DNA of 64,000 nucleotides from Allolobophora icterica (GCA_963556255.1 OY744616.1:3054831-3118830), one strand, 5' to 3'. Counted from the stretch's first letter, positions 10,015-20,910 are shown. A program made the numbers and translations. The notes: a model not told the origin generated them from the letters alone.

Positions 10015-10780
10015 TTGTCCAACAACTGCTGAGATTTATAAGACACACTTATTGGTAGTGAGTTTGATTGGTAAAGGGCCTACAGAACATTTGTTTATGG
10101 TCTCCATTGAACATCTCAAAGGCGCATTGTACGAGCCAATAGGCTACATAAGATTTCAATAGTCGCCTTTAGCGTCATCTGTGCTTGCACATCCAGTGAC
10201 TCCAACAGTTTGCGATGGTAAAAACAATGAGTATACTGTTTAATAAGTGTTATTTGAAACTGTTGAGGACGCCGAAGACTAACACTTCTTCGATCAGTTT
10301 AATCTCTTATTGCAGCAGACACTAGTGCGCAACTAGCCAATCAAACGTGGCTTCACATTAACCAAGATCTGTACTGATCTAGAGAGACTGCATGTTCATA
10401 TTTATTCACGTGAGTATCGCATCAACTGCAAGTTTCGTGTTTTAAATTTGTCTTGAAATTTGTCACAAAATAGTAAAACGTGGAGACAATGACAACAGAT
10501 GGTGTACAATGTGAACCGTAATAAGGCTATAAAGCGTGGCTTCACATTAACCAATAAAATGCATTCAACTAGAGCGCACGATAAGCTCATAATAATGCTT
10601 ATGTGAGTGTCGCACCAACGCCATGAAGACTTTTAGCAATGTTTGGAAAGAAACGACCTCATGTCACATCATATCCGATATAATGTATAGAACCAACGTT
10701 GGTTGTAAAATATCTTAGAAACCGTGTGACATTCTCAGAATCTCTCTATGATGGCAAACTCAATTTGTGATGGGCCGTGT
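10015..10780 (+). repeat. Array upstream module of gene B
   Basis: Contains the block order seen before each unit: AAAGGCGCATTGTACGAGCC, TCCAACAGTTTGCGATG, GCAGCAGACACTAGTGCGCA, AGCCAATCAAACGTGG, ACGACTTTTAGCAATG-like, CACATCATATCCGATATAAT and ATATCTTAGAAA. A second overlapping copy of the GTGGCTTCACATTAACCA block lies at 10529-10555. The AGCCAATCA at about 10335 fits an NF-Y CCAAT box. Confidence 0.7.
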
Positions 10781-11068
10781 CCAAAACGCGACGACGCACT
10801 TTGGACTTGGCCACACTCAGACTATACGCTCTGAGTCATTGGTCAACTGACATCATATTTGACTGGCTATTTATTTACTGGTGTCTGTTGCCGCCAGAGA
10901 TGAACCAGCTTGAAGAAGTCTTGGATTGTTGTTCACAGTTTCATCAGACAATGCTGGTATTGTATTGGATCAAAAGAAAACTGAAAACCGATGTTAATAG
11001 AGACTCAGTTCACAATCTCCAGAAATTCAAGGGAAAAATTTCAATCGGTGGACGAATGTTGTTTTCTG

Positions 11069-11106
11069 TATAACTAAGAGAGTTCAACGATATTGAATCA
11101 GTTCTA
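11069..11106 (+). promoter_or_regulatory. Core promoter of gene B (TATA + initiator)
   Basis: TATAAC at 11069 and TCAGTTC with its A at 11100, 31 nt apart. The same pair with the same spacing precedes genes E and F. The predicted 5' untranslated region is about 115 nt and contains the conserved GATTT(C)CATCGTGAACGTC-like leader. Confidence 0.65.
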
Positions 11107-11214
11107 GTTTAAGATTTCCATCGTGAACGTCTGAACTATAACTTGCGATCGAACAGCAACACATTGCATAGTCGAGAATTCCCATGAAGCCTTAGTTTCC
11201 AGTCGCCTGACAAA

Positions 11215-11278
11215 ATGTTCCGAGTTCTTAGCATCGCAAATATTTACTTAGTCATCGTCATTTTGAAGATGACAATCA
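11215..11278 (+). CDS. Gene B exon 1: signal peptide
   Basis: 64 nt encoding MFRVLSIANIYLVIVILKMT with a hydrophobic core. The ATG is at the position conserved in all units, preceded by CTGACAAA. Donor A|GTAAGT; the intron is phase 1. Confidence 0.85.
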
Positions 11279-14200
11279 GTAAGTATTTAAATTTTGTTAT
11301 ATTTTTGATCGCTGTCTATTGGCCTTCTGGTGACATTCTCTACGTCACATCAGGTGAACGTGAATTCTGGGGATTGATTCTTTAAAAAAATCTAGTGTCA
11401 GCGAGTGACGGACTTAATTTGGGTTTTGTTTACGAAAATGTATAGGACTTTTGAATCTAAGCTCCTACAGGTGTTGTGACCAGGTATCTTTGAAAAGGAA
11501 CCTAAAGACATATTGCCGTGCACCTTGCATTTATAATTGCCGCTACCAAAATCTAGCTCCACTACTTACTGACAGAGGCAGCTGTGTGCCAACAACCTTA
11601 GCTCCAACCAAAAGGAAGTACACGCTAAGCGGGTCCATTGGATCTCATAATCGATGGATTAGGCGCACCACAGAAATTGTGACAGAATATACCATTATGT
11701 TCATTTCATCTTTAGGTTCTGTAGTACACTGTACATAAGCCTTTGATATGATAGAAAGTATTTGCTGATATGCATTGATTAACTGTAGGTTACCAAGAGT
11801 CACTGAGTTACGCAAACTGTCAATTGACGAATTCGTGCTTTGGAAGAACTACCGACGATTTGGCAGATGAAAGATCAACGACACCGCAGATCACCGACAA
11901 AGAAGCCAACTCAGACGCTCTGACTACTTTGACTACTTCACAAAATACAGCACCGTTAGCAGCAAGCACTCGAGCTTCAGTGCGCAAGGTAAATGAACCA
12001 CCAACAGAAGTTAATTGTAAAAGTACACAGGACTACAATACCACACCCTACACAGAAACATCATTCTCTACAGCCAAACAACGTTCTGAAATTACAAACA
12101 GAAACTCTGCAACATCGACCGAAGCGTCTAAAGTTAAGAGAACATCCGCTGTTGCCAAGAAAACAGTTGCCAAACTGAAACCAACTCCTAAGTCTAAAAC
12201 ATCAGAAGGTATAATTGCGATTTCTATTCAAAGTTACTTTTTGTAAAACAATACTGTGATAAGTATTTGCATCGTGATAAAGCTTCACTTTAGCATATTG
12301 CACGCCGATTAAAAACAGTCCTTGAGGTGTATATCTACTTAATGAATCGCTCATTTGAATATTCTTTTAAAGGACTTATATAGCGGCCTTCCAAGAAGCC
12401 TCATCACAGGCGCTCCCAACCCAAATCCGGTGATGAAAGAACAGTTTTCAGATGTTGTAAAAGGTGCATGAATCATCTCGTGGTCGATCTCCATTGAATG
12501 TCAAAGAAAGTGGTGCTTTAATACTTTACGCTGAAGTAAAACAACAACGCTACTTCATTCACCTTCTTTTTGCAGTTGAACACTGGTTGCGATTACCCAT
12601 TTATAAAGGTTTTTTTCAAATAACCTAATCTGAGGCGCTCAATACGTCACCTGGAAGAGGTTATTTGTCAATAATTATGAACAAATCAATCGCTAGCAAA
12701 CACCCATCCTATGGGCATCAAGTGAGAACCATATCGGTTTCGTAGGATTCCATACGGGAACATGGTTCCTATGTGGGCTCCATGGGGCGCGCTGGCAAGG
12801 CAATCTGAAGACAACTAGAAACGTCCTCAATACCAGTTAGCGCGCACGGGATGAGTCCCGCCAACATGTTCCCAAAGACAGCATTAACCAAACAACTGCA
12901 TCTGTGATTCTGCATCTGTTCTTCAGCCTTTCTTAAAACTAAATAGCACTGTGACCTAGGGACGTCATTTGGGGGGTGGGGCAGGATGATTTGCCCCCTA
13001 TTACTGGAATTTTTAAAAATATAATTGTTACAGTATACACACGTCATTGCAGCATTGGCTTACAGTTTTGCACATGTAGAATAAATACAAAACCTAACAT
13101 GCTGGCCAAGTTCCCACTTAAAAATAATCAAATTTAGTTACGTGCCTGCCTGGCTGCCCTCTGAAAAAAGCTGAAATGACGTCCATGCTGTGACTACGCA
13201 AAAGAACACGGCTCCCTGTGCCCCAACGCATCTAATTTAAAGTTCTTTTGCGCAACTGTTTGTCCGGGGTAGCTCCTTTATACCTGAAGACCTTCTGTAC
13301 CTCGGTATCTTCCTCTCTCTTCGATCCACTCTCCGCTCGGCCACCAGAGTTCTTCTAGTTATTACCCGCATGCACGGGACTACTGCGCAATATAGAAGAT
13401 TTGCTTGCGTAGGTCATACCAGTTGGATCCGTCTTGCCCCACAGAAATTGTGGCTTGAACTCCTCAGTTTTCTCTTCCCTCTCTGTTCCCCTTTTCCGGA
13501 AACGCCTGAAGTCCATTTTGTTTGTAAGTGATAGCAATGTAACAGCTGTAACTCTGTAACAAGTTGTGATCATATCAGCTTGAGATTCAGATTAACCCTT
13601 ATAGGGTCACGATATTTCTCAACCGATTTTGGTCACCGAGGGCTAAAAAAATACCCCAACTGTTATTCGCATGATTCCTATGATAAACTCCGATTTTCAA
13701 GTATAAAACCACAGTATAAATAATAAATGCATAAATACATGCATATGTATACATACATGTATGTACATGCATACCTACATAACTAAATACATACATGTAT
13801 GTGCATACATACATACACACGCACATACATACAAATAGGTACATGTATATATATACACTTTGTCTTTGATATGTATGTTTGTGTGTACGTGCTTATGTAT
13901 GTAATACATACAATGTCATGTATGTACATGCCTACATACATACATACATTCATGCATACATGCATGCATGCATATATGCATGAATGCATGGGGGGTCAAG
14001 ACAAATTGACGTCAACAATAATTTTATCAAAACGCATGTATGTTTTATGTATGTATGTTGTATGTATCTACGTGTGCATACAGGTTTGTATGTATACATG
14101 TGTGTGTATGTATGTATGTATGTATGTACGACGTTGTACGTACATGTATGTATGTAGTATGTAGGTATATATGTACCGGTTTATGTATGTACGCATGTAT

Positions 14201-16837
14201 GTATGTATGTATGTATGTGTGTATGTATATGTGTATGTACGTACATGTATCTATGTATGTATATATGTACGTGTGTATGTATGTATGTATGTATGTATGT
14301 ATGTATGTATGTATGTGCATACATGCATGTATGTATGTGTGGATGTATGTATGCATGTATGTACATATATGTGTGTATGTACATACATGTATATTATTAT
14401 GTATGTATGCATGTACTTGTTTATGTATGTACGCATGTATGTATGTATGTGGGTATGTATATTTGTATTTACGTACATGTATCTATGTATGTATATATGT
14501 ACGTGTGTATGTATGTATGTATTTACATGTATGTATGTATGTGTGTATGTATGTATGTACGTACGTACTAACGTGTATACTAATACAAGAAAGTTTTCAA
14601 TAATTGTTACCGGCCCCCAACTATGGAATACCTTACCATTGTCACTTAAACAGATGGGATCCTTTCTGAGCTTTAAAAGATCACTGCGGCAATACCTAAT
14701 CACATTGGGCACTTGATGATTGTTTCTGCCTGCTTGTACCTATCAATTTCCAACCTGTAAATTTTTCTTCCAACGATCACCTGTTTTAGCGTTACCTCTC
14801 GATTGGGTCTCCGACAAATTGTTTTGTTTTTTGTTCTATTTTTTGCCACTGCCCAAGTGTCGGCAGTGTTAGTTAAGTTGGCTATGTGTTTTCTTTTCCT
14901 CACAAATGAATGACAATTTTAAGTATTCTAGTTGGTTACGCGCCACTGTAATTGGTCCTTGCAATTAGGTGTCCCTGGTAGCGGGAAATTTTCCCTTTAG
15001 GGCCATCTTTTGTTACCAGCTTGCATTGTAATTATTATTCGTTTGTAATTTGAATTGTTATTTTGGTTGCAATAAAAACGATTTTTGATTTGATTTGATG
15101 TATTTTGGTATATAATATGTATGTATATATAAACGTGTGTATGTATGTATTTACATGTATGTATGTATGTATGTATGTATGTATGTATGTATGTATGTAT
15201 GTATGTACGTATGTATGTATGTATGTATGTATGTATGTATGTATGTATGTATGTATGTATGTATGTATGTATGTATGTATGTATGTATGTATGTATGTAT
15301 GTATGTATGTATGTATGTATGGACCCCCGGAATAGTGGGCCCGGAATAGCAGACCCCCGGAATAGCGGACCGGAACCTGTGTAAAGCATGCATAACGTTA
15401 TGTTTATAAATTCCTGAGTAAAATAGCTACGATTTGGTGCATTTTCGTACTTTATAGCTGGTTTGGGTGCATGACTAACTAATGAAACTGGATGCATTCT
15501 GTGCATGAAACATGTTTAGGAAAAGACATAGAAGCGATTTCTTCAACTATTTTCAGGGATTAAAATTTCCGTGAAAAACCGATGTGGGGGTATTTTTTTA
15601 CCCCCCGGTGACCCTATAAGGGTTAAACAACTTTAAATCTTTGTTCGATTACAATTACTATAGTAAAGATTGCGACTGAATGACTGAACGAGTGACAACA
15701 GTTATTGCACGGAAACCGGACAATGAATTGAAATAATTATCAAAGGTGACTTTCAGCGCTGAAAGTTATAAGTTAATTGGGCAGAAGACAATTGTACGCT
15801 GTTTCCAAGGATTCGAATCTCGGCCGCCATCCCAGCTCAATATAACCTTTTTACTACAAGAAACCTCTTTACTTCGTATTGTATATTGTTTTTCGATTGT
15901 AGTGTACGTCACCAGTCTAGCCTGGAAGATTGATCCGCCTGAGTGTTACGTTGCATGTGTGGCCAAAGCAAGGAACCTTATCTTTGTACTATGTCTCGAG
16001 TATGATAAAAGTTATTTTGTAGGTAACCCACCAACGGTAAGAGACCTACCAACGACAACAAGAGCTTACGAAGATAGCTTTCCTTACGACCTGCTAATGA
16101 TAACAATTGCAGAAGAGCTTATATGGCCCTATGACATGGTTGGCAGTGAAAACTCCAACACTTTATATGTTAGTGACGCAGACTGCGAATGCATCTGGAA
16201 GATAGACACGGATAACAATACAATCAAGAAATGGATGGCGTTATCAGTCGGCGGGATGGACGAGGTGAAAATGGCAGTTGTCAATGATGATCATCTGCTG
16301 ATTATGAGGGGCTTTGGAGGTCCCAAGCAGTTGGAGATTTACGATGAAGACGCGAAACTTGTAAGAAATGTTTCACTTCCCGACGACTATCTTCCACACC
16401 AGGCCATTCAGAAACCTAACGGAGAATTCATCGTCAGCCATGGCTTAGGAAAGTTAGGGAAGAGTTTTGGCATGGGCGGTCTCCCTTCCCCTTCTGGGCC
16501 TAAAACCAGTACCCGGTATTACAGAAAAAATGGAAAGTTTGTAAGTTTCTTAGACACTGATGGGCGTATTATCAGTCGGTATAGATTAGAAGAAGGCTAT
16601 AGATGGACAGTGGAATTGAGTTTTGATCCAGATAGCAACAATCTTTATGCCATTGAAATGGAATATCGTAAAATATATCTCTTTGACCAGAAGATTCGAA
16701 ACTGGACTGTGATCGGTCAGTTGTCGCATAGCTTTCATTTAATGTATAACTCTCATCTTTATAACGACAGAAAGAAAAAGCAGTGTATAATGATTGTTTA
16801 TCCTGAACTGACAATTTTGACATTGAGCAAAAACTAA
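11215..16837 (+). CDS. Gene B: secreted mucin-linker beta-propeller protein, 472 aa (3 exons)
   Basis: Joining 11215-11278, 11789-12208 and 15903-16837 gives one uninterrupted 472-codon frame. Residues 1-21 are a signal peptide. Residues 22-161 begin with a Cys pair (C32, C38) and continue as a Thr/Ser-rich, probably O-glycosylated linker. Residues 162-472 start with C176-x3-C180-x11-C192 and then a repeat-rich beta-propeller-like domain (TRAYEDSFPYDLLMITIAEE, CIWKIDTDNNTIKKWM, DDHLLIM, NGEFIVSHG). From memory the domain resembles NHL/SMP-30-style propellers of uncharacterised invertebrate proteins. Relative to its paralogues it has a longer segment after C192 and a Gly/Pro-rich insertion (GMGGLPSPSGP). 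Intron 2 (3.7 kb) carries a piggyBac-type element. The biological role is unknown. Confidence 0.85.
11789..12208 (+). CDS. Gene B exon 2: Cys pair and Thr/Ser-rich linker
   Basis: 420 nt, with acceptor CTGTAG|GT and donor TCAGAAG|GTATAA. Starts YQESLSYANCQLTNSCFGRT and continues TTDDLADERSTT before a low-complexity Thr/Ser/Lys region ending KSKTSE. Phase 1 at both ends, so exon length can change without affecting the frame. Confidence 0.85.
12370..12470 (-). mobile_element. LINE 3' tail relic
   Basis: TATATAGCGGCCTTCCAAGA...AGGCGCTCCCAACCCAAATC is the reverse complement of the shared GGGAGCGCCT...GCGCTATATAA tail plus some upstream sequence. Confidence 0.6.
12960..13184. mobile_element. Possible short inverted-repeat element
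   Basis: GGACGTCATTT at 12960-12970 is matched by AAATGACGTCC at 13174-13184. The left end is followed by GGGGGGTGGGGCAGG. No target duplication is evident and the match is short, so the call is weak. Confidence 0.35.
13205..13540 (+). mobile_element. LINE reverse-transcriptase fragment, heavily decayed
   Basis: CTCCCTGTGCCCCAACGCAT corresponds to the LHWLPVPQRI block of the other LINEs. Spaced matches follow to the GPxLWNxLPxxxR and FRKRLK regions (TGCCCCACAGAAATTGTGGC, TTTCCGGAAACGCCTGAAGT). Several frame changes. Confidence 0.55.
13725..14575. repeat. (ATGT/CATA)n microsatellite tract
   Basis: First part reads mainly CATA units, second part mainly ATGT units. The many overlapping open frames rich in Tyr/Met/Cys/Val or His/Thr/Ile are products of the repeat and not genes. 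Confidence 0.95.
14590..15100 (+). mobile_element. LINE 3' end with (TTTGA)n tail, nested in microsatellite
   Basis: The frame to 14716 reads IIVTGPQLWNTLPLSLKQMG then FKRSLRQYLI, a LINE reverse-transcriptase C-terminus of a different family from families 1-3. A 380-bp 3' untranslated region ends in AATAAAAACGATTTTTGATT and TTGAT repeats. It splits the ATGT tract. Confidence 0.8.
15105..15320. repeat. (ATGT)n microsatellite
   Basis: About 50 nearly perfect units, continuing the tract interrupted by the LINE. Open frames in all phases are repeat products. Confidence 0.95.
15903..16837 (+). CDS. Gene B exon 3: beta-propeller-like domain
   Basis: 935 nt with acceptor CGATTGTAG|TG. The open frame extends upstream to 15746, but the splice acceptor and phase agree with the paralogues. 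The stop codon TAA is at 16835-16837. Encodes the three-Cys start and the propeller-like repeats. Its last ~340 nt are duplicated at 17005-17345. Confidence 0.85.
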
Positions 16838-16910
16838 CCGCTAGACGCAACCATGAACATGAAGCATTGGCGACATTTCTTAGACTCGGTTTGTGATGAG
16901 TTATCAGTGA

Positions 16911-16990
16911 TGGGCAATAGTTAACTAAAAAGTTGCTAACTTTTAGTTTAACTAATTTTTTTAGTTAAGGACGAAGTTTAGATAAAAAGC
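16911..16990. repeat. TTAGTTAAC-rich repeat, possible hAT end
   Basis: CAGTGATGGGCAATAGTTAA followed by GTTGCTAACTTTTAGTTTAA resembles a hAT-type terminus, but no opposite end or target duplication was found. A second copy after the duplicated exon end is at 17420-17570, where partially self-complementary AGTTAAAC-type runs continue. Confidence 0.4.
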
Positions 16991-17004
16991 GATTTTCAAT
17001 ATCC

Positions 17005-17345
17005 GGTCTCCCTTCCCCTTCTGGGCCTAAAACCAGTACCCGGTATTACAGAAAAAATGGAAAGTTTGTAAGTTTCTTAGACACTGATGGGCGTATTATC
17101 AGTCGGTATACATTAGAAAAAGGCTATAGATGGACAGTGGAATTGAGTTTTGATCCAGATAGCAACAATCTTTATGCCATTGAAATGGAATATCGTAAAA
17201 TATATTCGAAACTGGACTGTGATCGGTCAGTTGTCGCATAGCTTTCATTTAATGTATAACTCTCATCTTTATAACGACAGAAAGAAAAAGCAGTGTATAA
17301 TTATTTGCTGATTCTCAAGTGACAATTTTGACATTGAGAAAAAAG
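17005..17345 (+). pseudogene. Partial tandem duplication of gene B exon 3 end
   Basis: Near-identical copy of 16478-16837, offset by 527 bp at its start. It differs by a few substitutions and a 17-nt deletion (the CTCTTTGACCAGAAGAT segment of the original), which breaks the frame. It lacks the start of the exon and an acceptor, so it is non-functional as a gene. The 3' untranslated sequence is duplicated too (to about 17410). Confidence 0.9.
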
Positions 17346-17599
17346 TAACCGCTAGACGCAACCATGAACATGAAGCATTGGCGACATTTCTTAGACTCGG
17401 TTTGCGATGAGCTCTTAGTGATGGGCAAGAGTTAACTAAAGAGTTGCTAACTTTTAGTTTAACTAAATATATTTAGTTAAGGATGAAGTTTAACTATAAA
17501 CATAGTTTAGTTAAAACCATAGTTTAACTTAAAAATTTTAGTTGCTAACTAAAAGTTTAACTCTAGAAATAAGCAATGTGCAAGTATGATTTCTAGTAA

Positions 17600-17904
17600 G
17601 GGTGTGGATTATTATGGTGTCGGTCGTGTTGCTATAAAGTTTCATTGAATTGGTGCTAAATGAATGTGTGTCGACATTACACTACACTACTTCAATGTCT
17701 GCTGTTTACAGTTTTTGCTACTAACTGTGTAAATCATACCATTTCCGTTGTCACAAAGGTTCATTGTTTCTTAAAGAATCCAGTTACACTTAGAGACTGA
17801 CAGTAACGAGGAAACATGAAATTAAGTTAAGTGTTGATTTCTGATCAAATTAGACATCTTCAGTTAGTTCCCGAAAAAAAATTATCATTCGTCCATTCAA
17901 GGAA
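17600..17904. other. Intergenic, recurrent block
   Basis: AAGAATCCAGTTACACT and CTGATCAAATTAGACATCTT repeat the block seen near 9307 and 58700. Nothing else recognised. Confidence 0.45.
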
Positions 17905-18078
17905 TTTACATAGCGCCCTTTCAAATACCTACTCATAGGCGCTCCGGGCCCATCCACTGCAAAAAATCGAGATTTGAGTAACTTATAGAATGTGTGGAAA
18001 TAGTTCCGGGGTAGCAAGCGCATCTCAAGCGGAAGCCCATTCCAATTGGAAGGCCCTACATTCGAAGAAGACTTGTCA
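17905..18078 (-). mobile_element. LINE 3' fragment (family 1)
   Basis: Reads on the minus strand as the last codons of a LINE reverse transcriptase (GLPLEMRLLPRN) followed by the GGAGCGCCTATGAGTAGGTA...AAAGGGCGCTATGTAAAT tail. 5' truncated. Confidence 0.75.
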
Positions 18079-18734
18079 TTGTTATTAGTTACTTCTATCG
18101 TGCCGATGTCTTATGCACAAGGCATCAACCAATGGCACACCAAAACGAAGCCGTGATCTGGTCAATATCGAGAAGATCAGTCCGCTAAGACTGAAAGAGA
18201 TGTTTCAGAAGGTATAGAAGTGAAGTTACGATGGGTAAACATAGATTCTAATCTACTCCAATCTTATATAGTGATTTCTATAGCCCCATAATCATAATGT
18301 CCAAGACAATCGATGGCCTCAAAGAGAATGCTACCAGCCACAGAGATTTCCAGAGAGACCAACAATGGTCGGATGAGGTCCATACCAACAATCACAACAC
18401 TCATTCAAAGAGTGCATGATCTATTTGTATGAGCGGTGATCATGGAATAAATATGCGTGAATGCCTTTAGTGTTGAAAACTTAGAAGCAGTTTGGTTACA
18501 ATAAAATATGACACTGATTTGACAATACAAATAAGTAAACAACTGGTTAGTGAAGACTACGCAAACCTGTGCTACTACACTACGCGAAACAACATCAAAC
18601 GCTGCAGCCGCACAATTCACTAATCCATGACTCTGAGCAGTGAGCATTTGTGGGTGAAGGACTTGCTCAAGCTCCCTAGGCAGTAAATACACAGCACTGT
18701 TTGCTTATGGAAAACGCATTCAGTTTTCGATTCT
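18079..18734. repeat. Intergenic blocks duplicated elsewhere in the array
   Basis: 18080-18190 (GTTACTTCTATCGTGCCGAT, ACAAGGCATCAACCAATGGC) matches 39110-39215. 18415-18560 (GATCTATTTGTATGAGCGGT, TTTAGTGTTGAAAACTTAGA) matches 34310-34470. 18630-18690 (GTGGGTGAAGGACTTGCTCA) resembles the body of SINE-1. No coding region. Confidence 0.6.
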
Positions 18735-19095
18735 AATGCTTATGCGTAATTTTCTTGAAGGCCGTACTCCAGTATATCTTTCTTTCTGTACAGGTGTCTC
18801 TCATCTATGATACCAGGCCGTAGGTTCCTTCGTTCTGCCACCCAAGGCGACCTGGTTGTCCCTATGACTCGAACTTCCACAGTGCTCCATAAAAGCATGG
18901 CAGTGGTTGGTCCATCTTTCTGCAATAGGCTGCCTAGCAACCTCCAAAATGAACCTCTATTCTTTCTTTGACCCTTTTCCGCAAGCGTTTGAAACCATTC
19001 TCTTCCATCGTGGTTTGTATCTCAGGTCGGGACAGCCTCTGAGGAGTTTCTCTTCAAGTGGCGCTATACAAATTTGCGATTACGATTGCGAGTAA
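18735..19095 (+). mobile_element. LINE 3' fragment with (GATTAC)n-type tail
   Basis: Decayed reverse-transcriptase C-terminus (FLEGRTPVYLSF, then ATQGDLVVPMTRTST-like in shifted frames) ending in GCCTCTGAGGAG...AGTGGCGCTATACAAATT and GCGATTACGATTGCGA. The same tail ends the fragment at 34580-34650. Confidence 0.7.
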
Positions 19096-19700
19096 AAGTC
19101 TCAGAGGAACCTCAAACGCGTATTCTACACGCTAGAGGGCGAGCGCTATAGCCAGTCGGCTATCGTATTCTTTCAAGAATCTCTCAAAGGCGCATTGTAT
19201 CGGCCAGTATATTTTAAACGGTTACAGATGTAGACAGTTTAAGACGTCAGGCGTTGCCTTTGACGTGTAATTGTTTCCGGTACTAAGTACAATTGCCATT
19301 GTTTGACTGGTGGAAGTTGAATTTAATCCAAAACCCGGCAGACTCGTGAAATCGAAAACCAAACATTTCTTCAAGCAGCTTAATCTCTGGAGCAGCAGAC
19401 ACTAGTAGGCTACACAAGTAACCAATCAAATGCGACTTCACATTAGACAATCGTGATCGTAATTTATAAAGCGCTACTCGAATGCTAAGCGTAGGGCACC
19501 AGCTTATTCATGAGCGCTGGTGTAACTCCGTCATATAGAGCACACTCTACGTTCTTATATAGGCCTATTATATTTAAGTCAGTATTGCATCAATGCTATG
19601 TCGACTTTTAGCAATGCTAAGAAGGAACCGACATGATGTCACATAATATCTTATATAATATAGAACCAACGCTTGAGGGCTAGCTCTTGTGTCTGCACAT
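19096..19700 (+). repeat. Array upstream module, first copy before gene C
   Basis: AAAGTCTCAGAGGAACCTCA and the GAGGGCGAGCGCTATAGCCA-type block (shared with 34650-34720), CAAAGGCGCATTGTA, GCAGCAGACACTAGTAGG, TAACCAATCAAATGCG and CAATGCTATGTCGACTTTTA. A second partial copy follows at 20740-20910. Confidence 0.65.
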
Positions 19701-20138
19701 TTTAGGATCTCAGCGTTGGAAGGGTGAGGGACGTGTACGCCCATCCTAAGGCACCCATTACTACGGTACCTGAAAAGGGCTGGAGTACATGTATATGGCC
19801 AAATAGGTCATGCAATGGACGTGAAGCTACACAGTGCAAACTTAAACATACAGTCCGCTATGAAAATGTGTATTGGATTAAGATTAGGTTTCCTGTATCA
19901 GTTAGCTCCCTTTGAAACTAAAGTCTCCAATATCATTCTTAGGCCTTTGAGTCGAAAAACAACGAATCCAGTGTCTGTCTGTGCGCAATCATGTGCTCGA
20001 CGACTCCTCGTTTTAACGAAGAGAGACGCAGACAGAGACGGCGAGAGAGACAGAGAGAGACAGAGACAGAGACAGAGAGAAAGTGGGAGAGAGAGATAGA
20101 AAGCGGGAAAGAGACAGAGACAGAGACTGAGAGAAAGC

Positions 20139-20187
<49 letters not shown>

Positions 20188-20640
20188 CGACAGAGGAGAA
20201 CACAGACCCACCGCGTTTCCTTCCTGTTGTGACAGATTCCATTAAAAAATTGTAATACAGAATAACCCAGAGGTTTGATTGTACCAGAAAAAATTGTCAC
20301 CCATGTACAAAATCCGAAAGTGTTCGTGTCTTCAACTTAAGACTCTGTGTAGATTATAACATCAAACGAAAAAGCTTCCGTTCTCGAAATTGATTTTCGA
20401 TCGTGAATGCCGAACTCTGAAGTAGACTGAAGAGTTTTCTAAAGCTGCGCTTTCTTTTAGATTTCAATGTATTTTAAAAAAAGTTTTAGATACTTCCCTG
20501 ATCTGAACTTTAGAGTTAGACGTTGCTCACCAGAGTGCTGTTTGACAGCTGGGTAAATAAAGAACACATTTAGTTACTTTACTTACTTACAATGAACTTT
20601 GCATTATTGCAAAGGGGCTAAAGTCTATCAAATAGAAAAA
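19701..20640. repeat. Intergenic blocks shared with 59270-60010
   Basis: GGCACCCATTACTACGGTAC, CAGTGCAAACTTAAACATA, TTCTTAGGCCTTTGAG and AACATCAAACGAAAAAGCTT each have counterparts in the same order at 59280-60000, 40 kb away. A purine tract lies between them at 20020-20187. Confidence 0.7.
20020..20187. repeat. GA/GACA purine-rich microsatellite
   Basis: GAGACAGAGA-type repeat ending in about ten GACA units. The Ser/Leu- or Arg/Glu-rich open frames over it are repeat products. Confidence 0.95.
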
Positions 20641-20739
20641 TTATAAGCGCAGAGCATCACTAATATATTGATGGTCGATTTCCCAGTGAAACCGTTGTCA
20701 AACATTGTAAACCTTTTGCTAAGTCCAGATGAAATCCGA

Positions 20740-20910
20740 TGCGTCTTAGAAACAATATTATATATGTCAGTATTGCATCAACGCTATGTCGACTTTTAGC
20801 AATGCTAAGAAGGAACCGATATGATATCACATTAATATCTGATATCTGATATAATACAGAACCAACGCTGGTCATAAAATGTCTTAGAATTCCTAGTAAA
20901 TATATAGTTT
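20740..20910 (+). repeat. Array upstream module, second copy before gene C
   Basis: GTATTGCATCAACGCTATGT, CTTTTAGCAATGCTAAGAAG, ATCTGATATAATACAGAACC and ATGTCTTAGAATTCC, matching the promoter-proximal half of the module. Confidence 0.7.

Larger units (their letters stand above)
12209..13595. other. Gene B intron 2, left part: transposon debris
   Basis: Holds a minus-strand LINE tail (12370-12470), a short inverted-repeat element (12960-13184) and a plus-strand LINE fragment (13205-13540). The interval 12480-12955 shows nothing I can name. Confidence 0.5.
13596..15622. mobile_element. piggyBac-type element with TTAA target sites
   Basis: Terminal inverted repeats CCCTTATAGGGTCAC and GTGACCCTATAAGGG lie directly inside TTAA at 13592-13595 and 15623-15626. 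The subterminal TAAAAAAATACCCC is also inverted at the right end. This is the piggyBac signature. The 2.03-kb interior has no transposase. It is filled by CATA/ATGT microsatellites (about 13725-13985, 14036-14575, 15105-15320), a nested LINE (14590-15100) and a short GGAATAGYRGRCC triplication (15325-15375). It lies in intron 2 of gene B. Confidence 0.85.

Noticed and set aside
13799..15506. Open frames up to 187 codons rich in Tyr, Met, Val, Cys or His, Thr, Ile
   Set aside because: Products of ATGT/CATA repeats. Only 14590-14716 carries genuine LINE coding sequence.
16911..17580. Complete hAT element at the TTAGTTAAC-rich repeats
   Set aside because: CAGTGATGGGCAA resembles a hAT end, but no matching opposite end or 8-bp duplication was found.
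19898..20300. Ser/Leu-rich and Arg/Glu-rich ORFs
   Set aside because: They read the GA/GACA tract in different frames.
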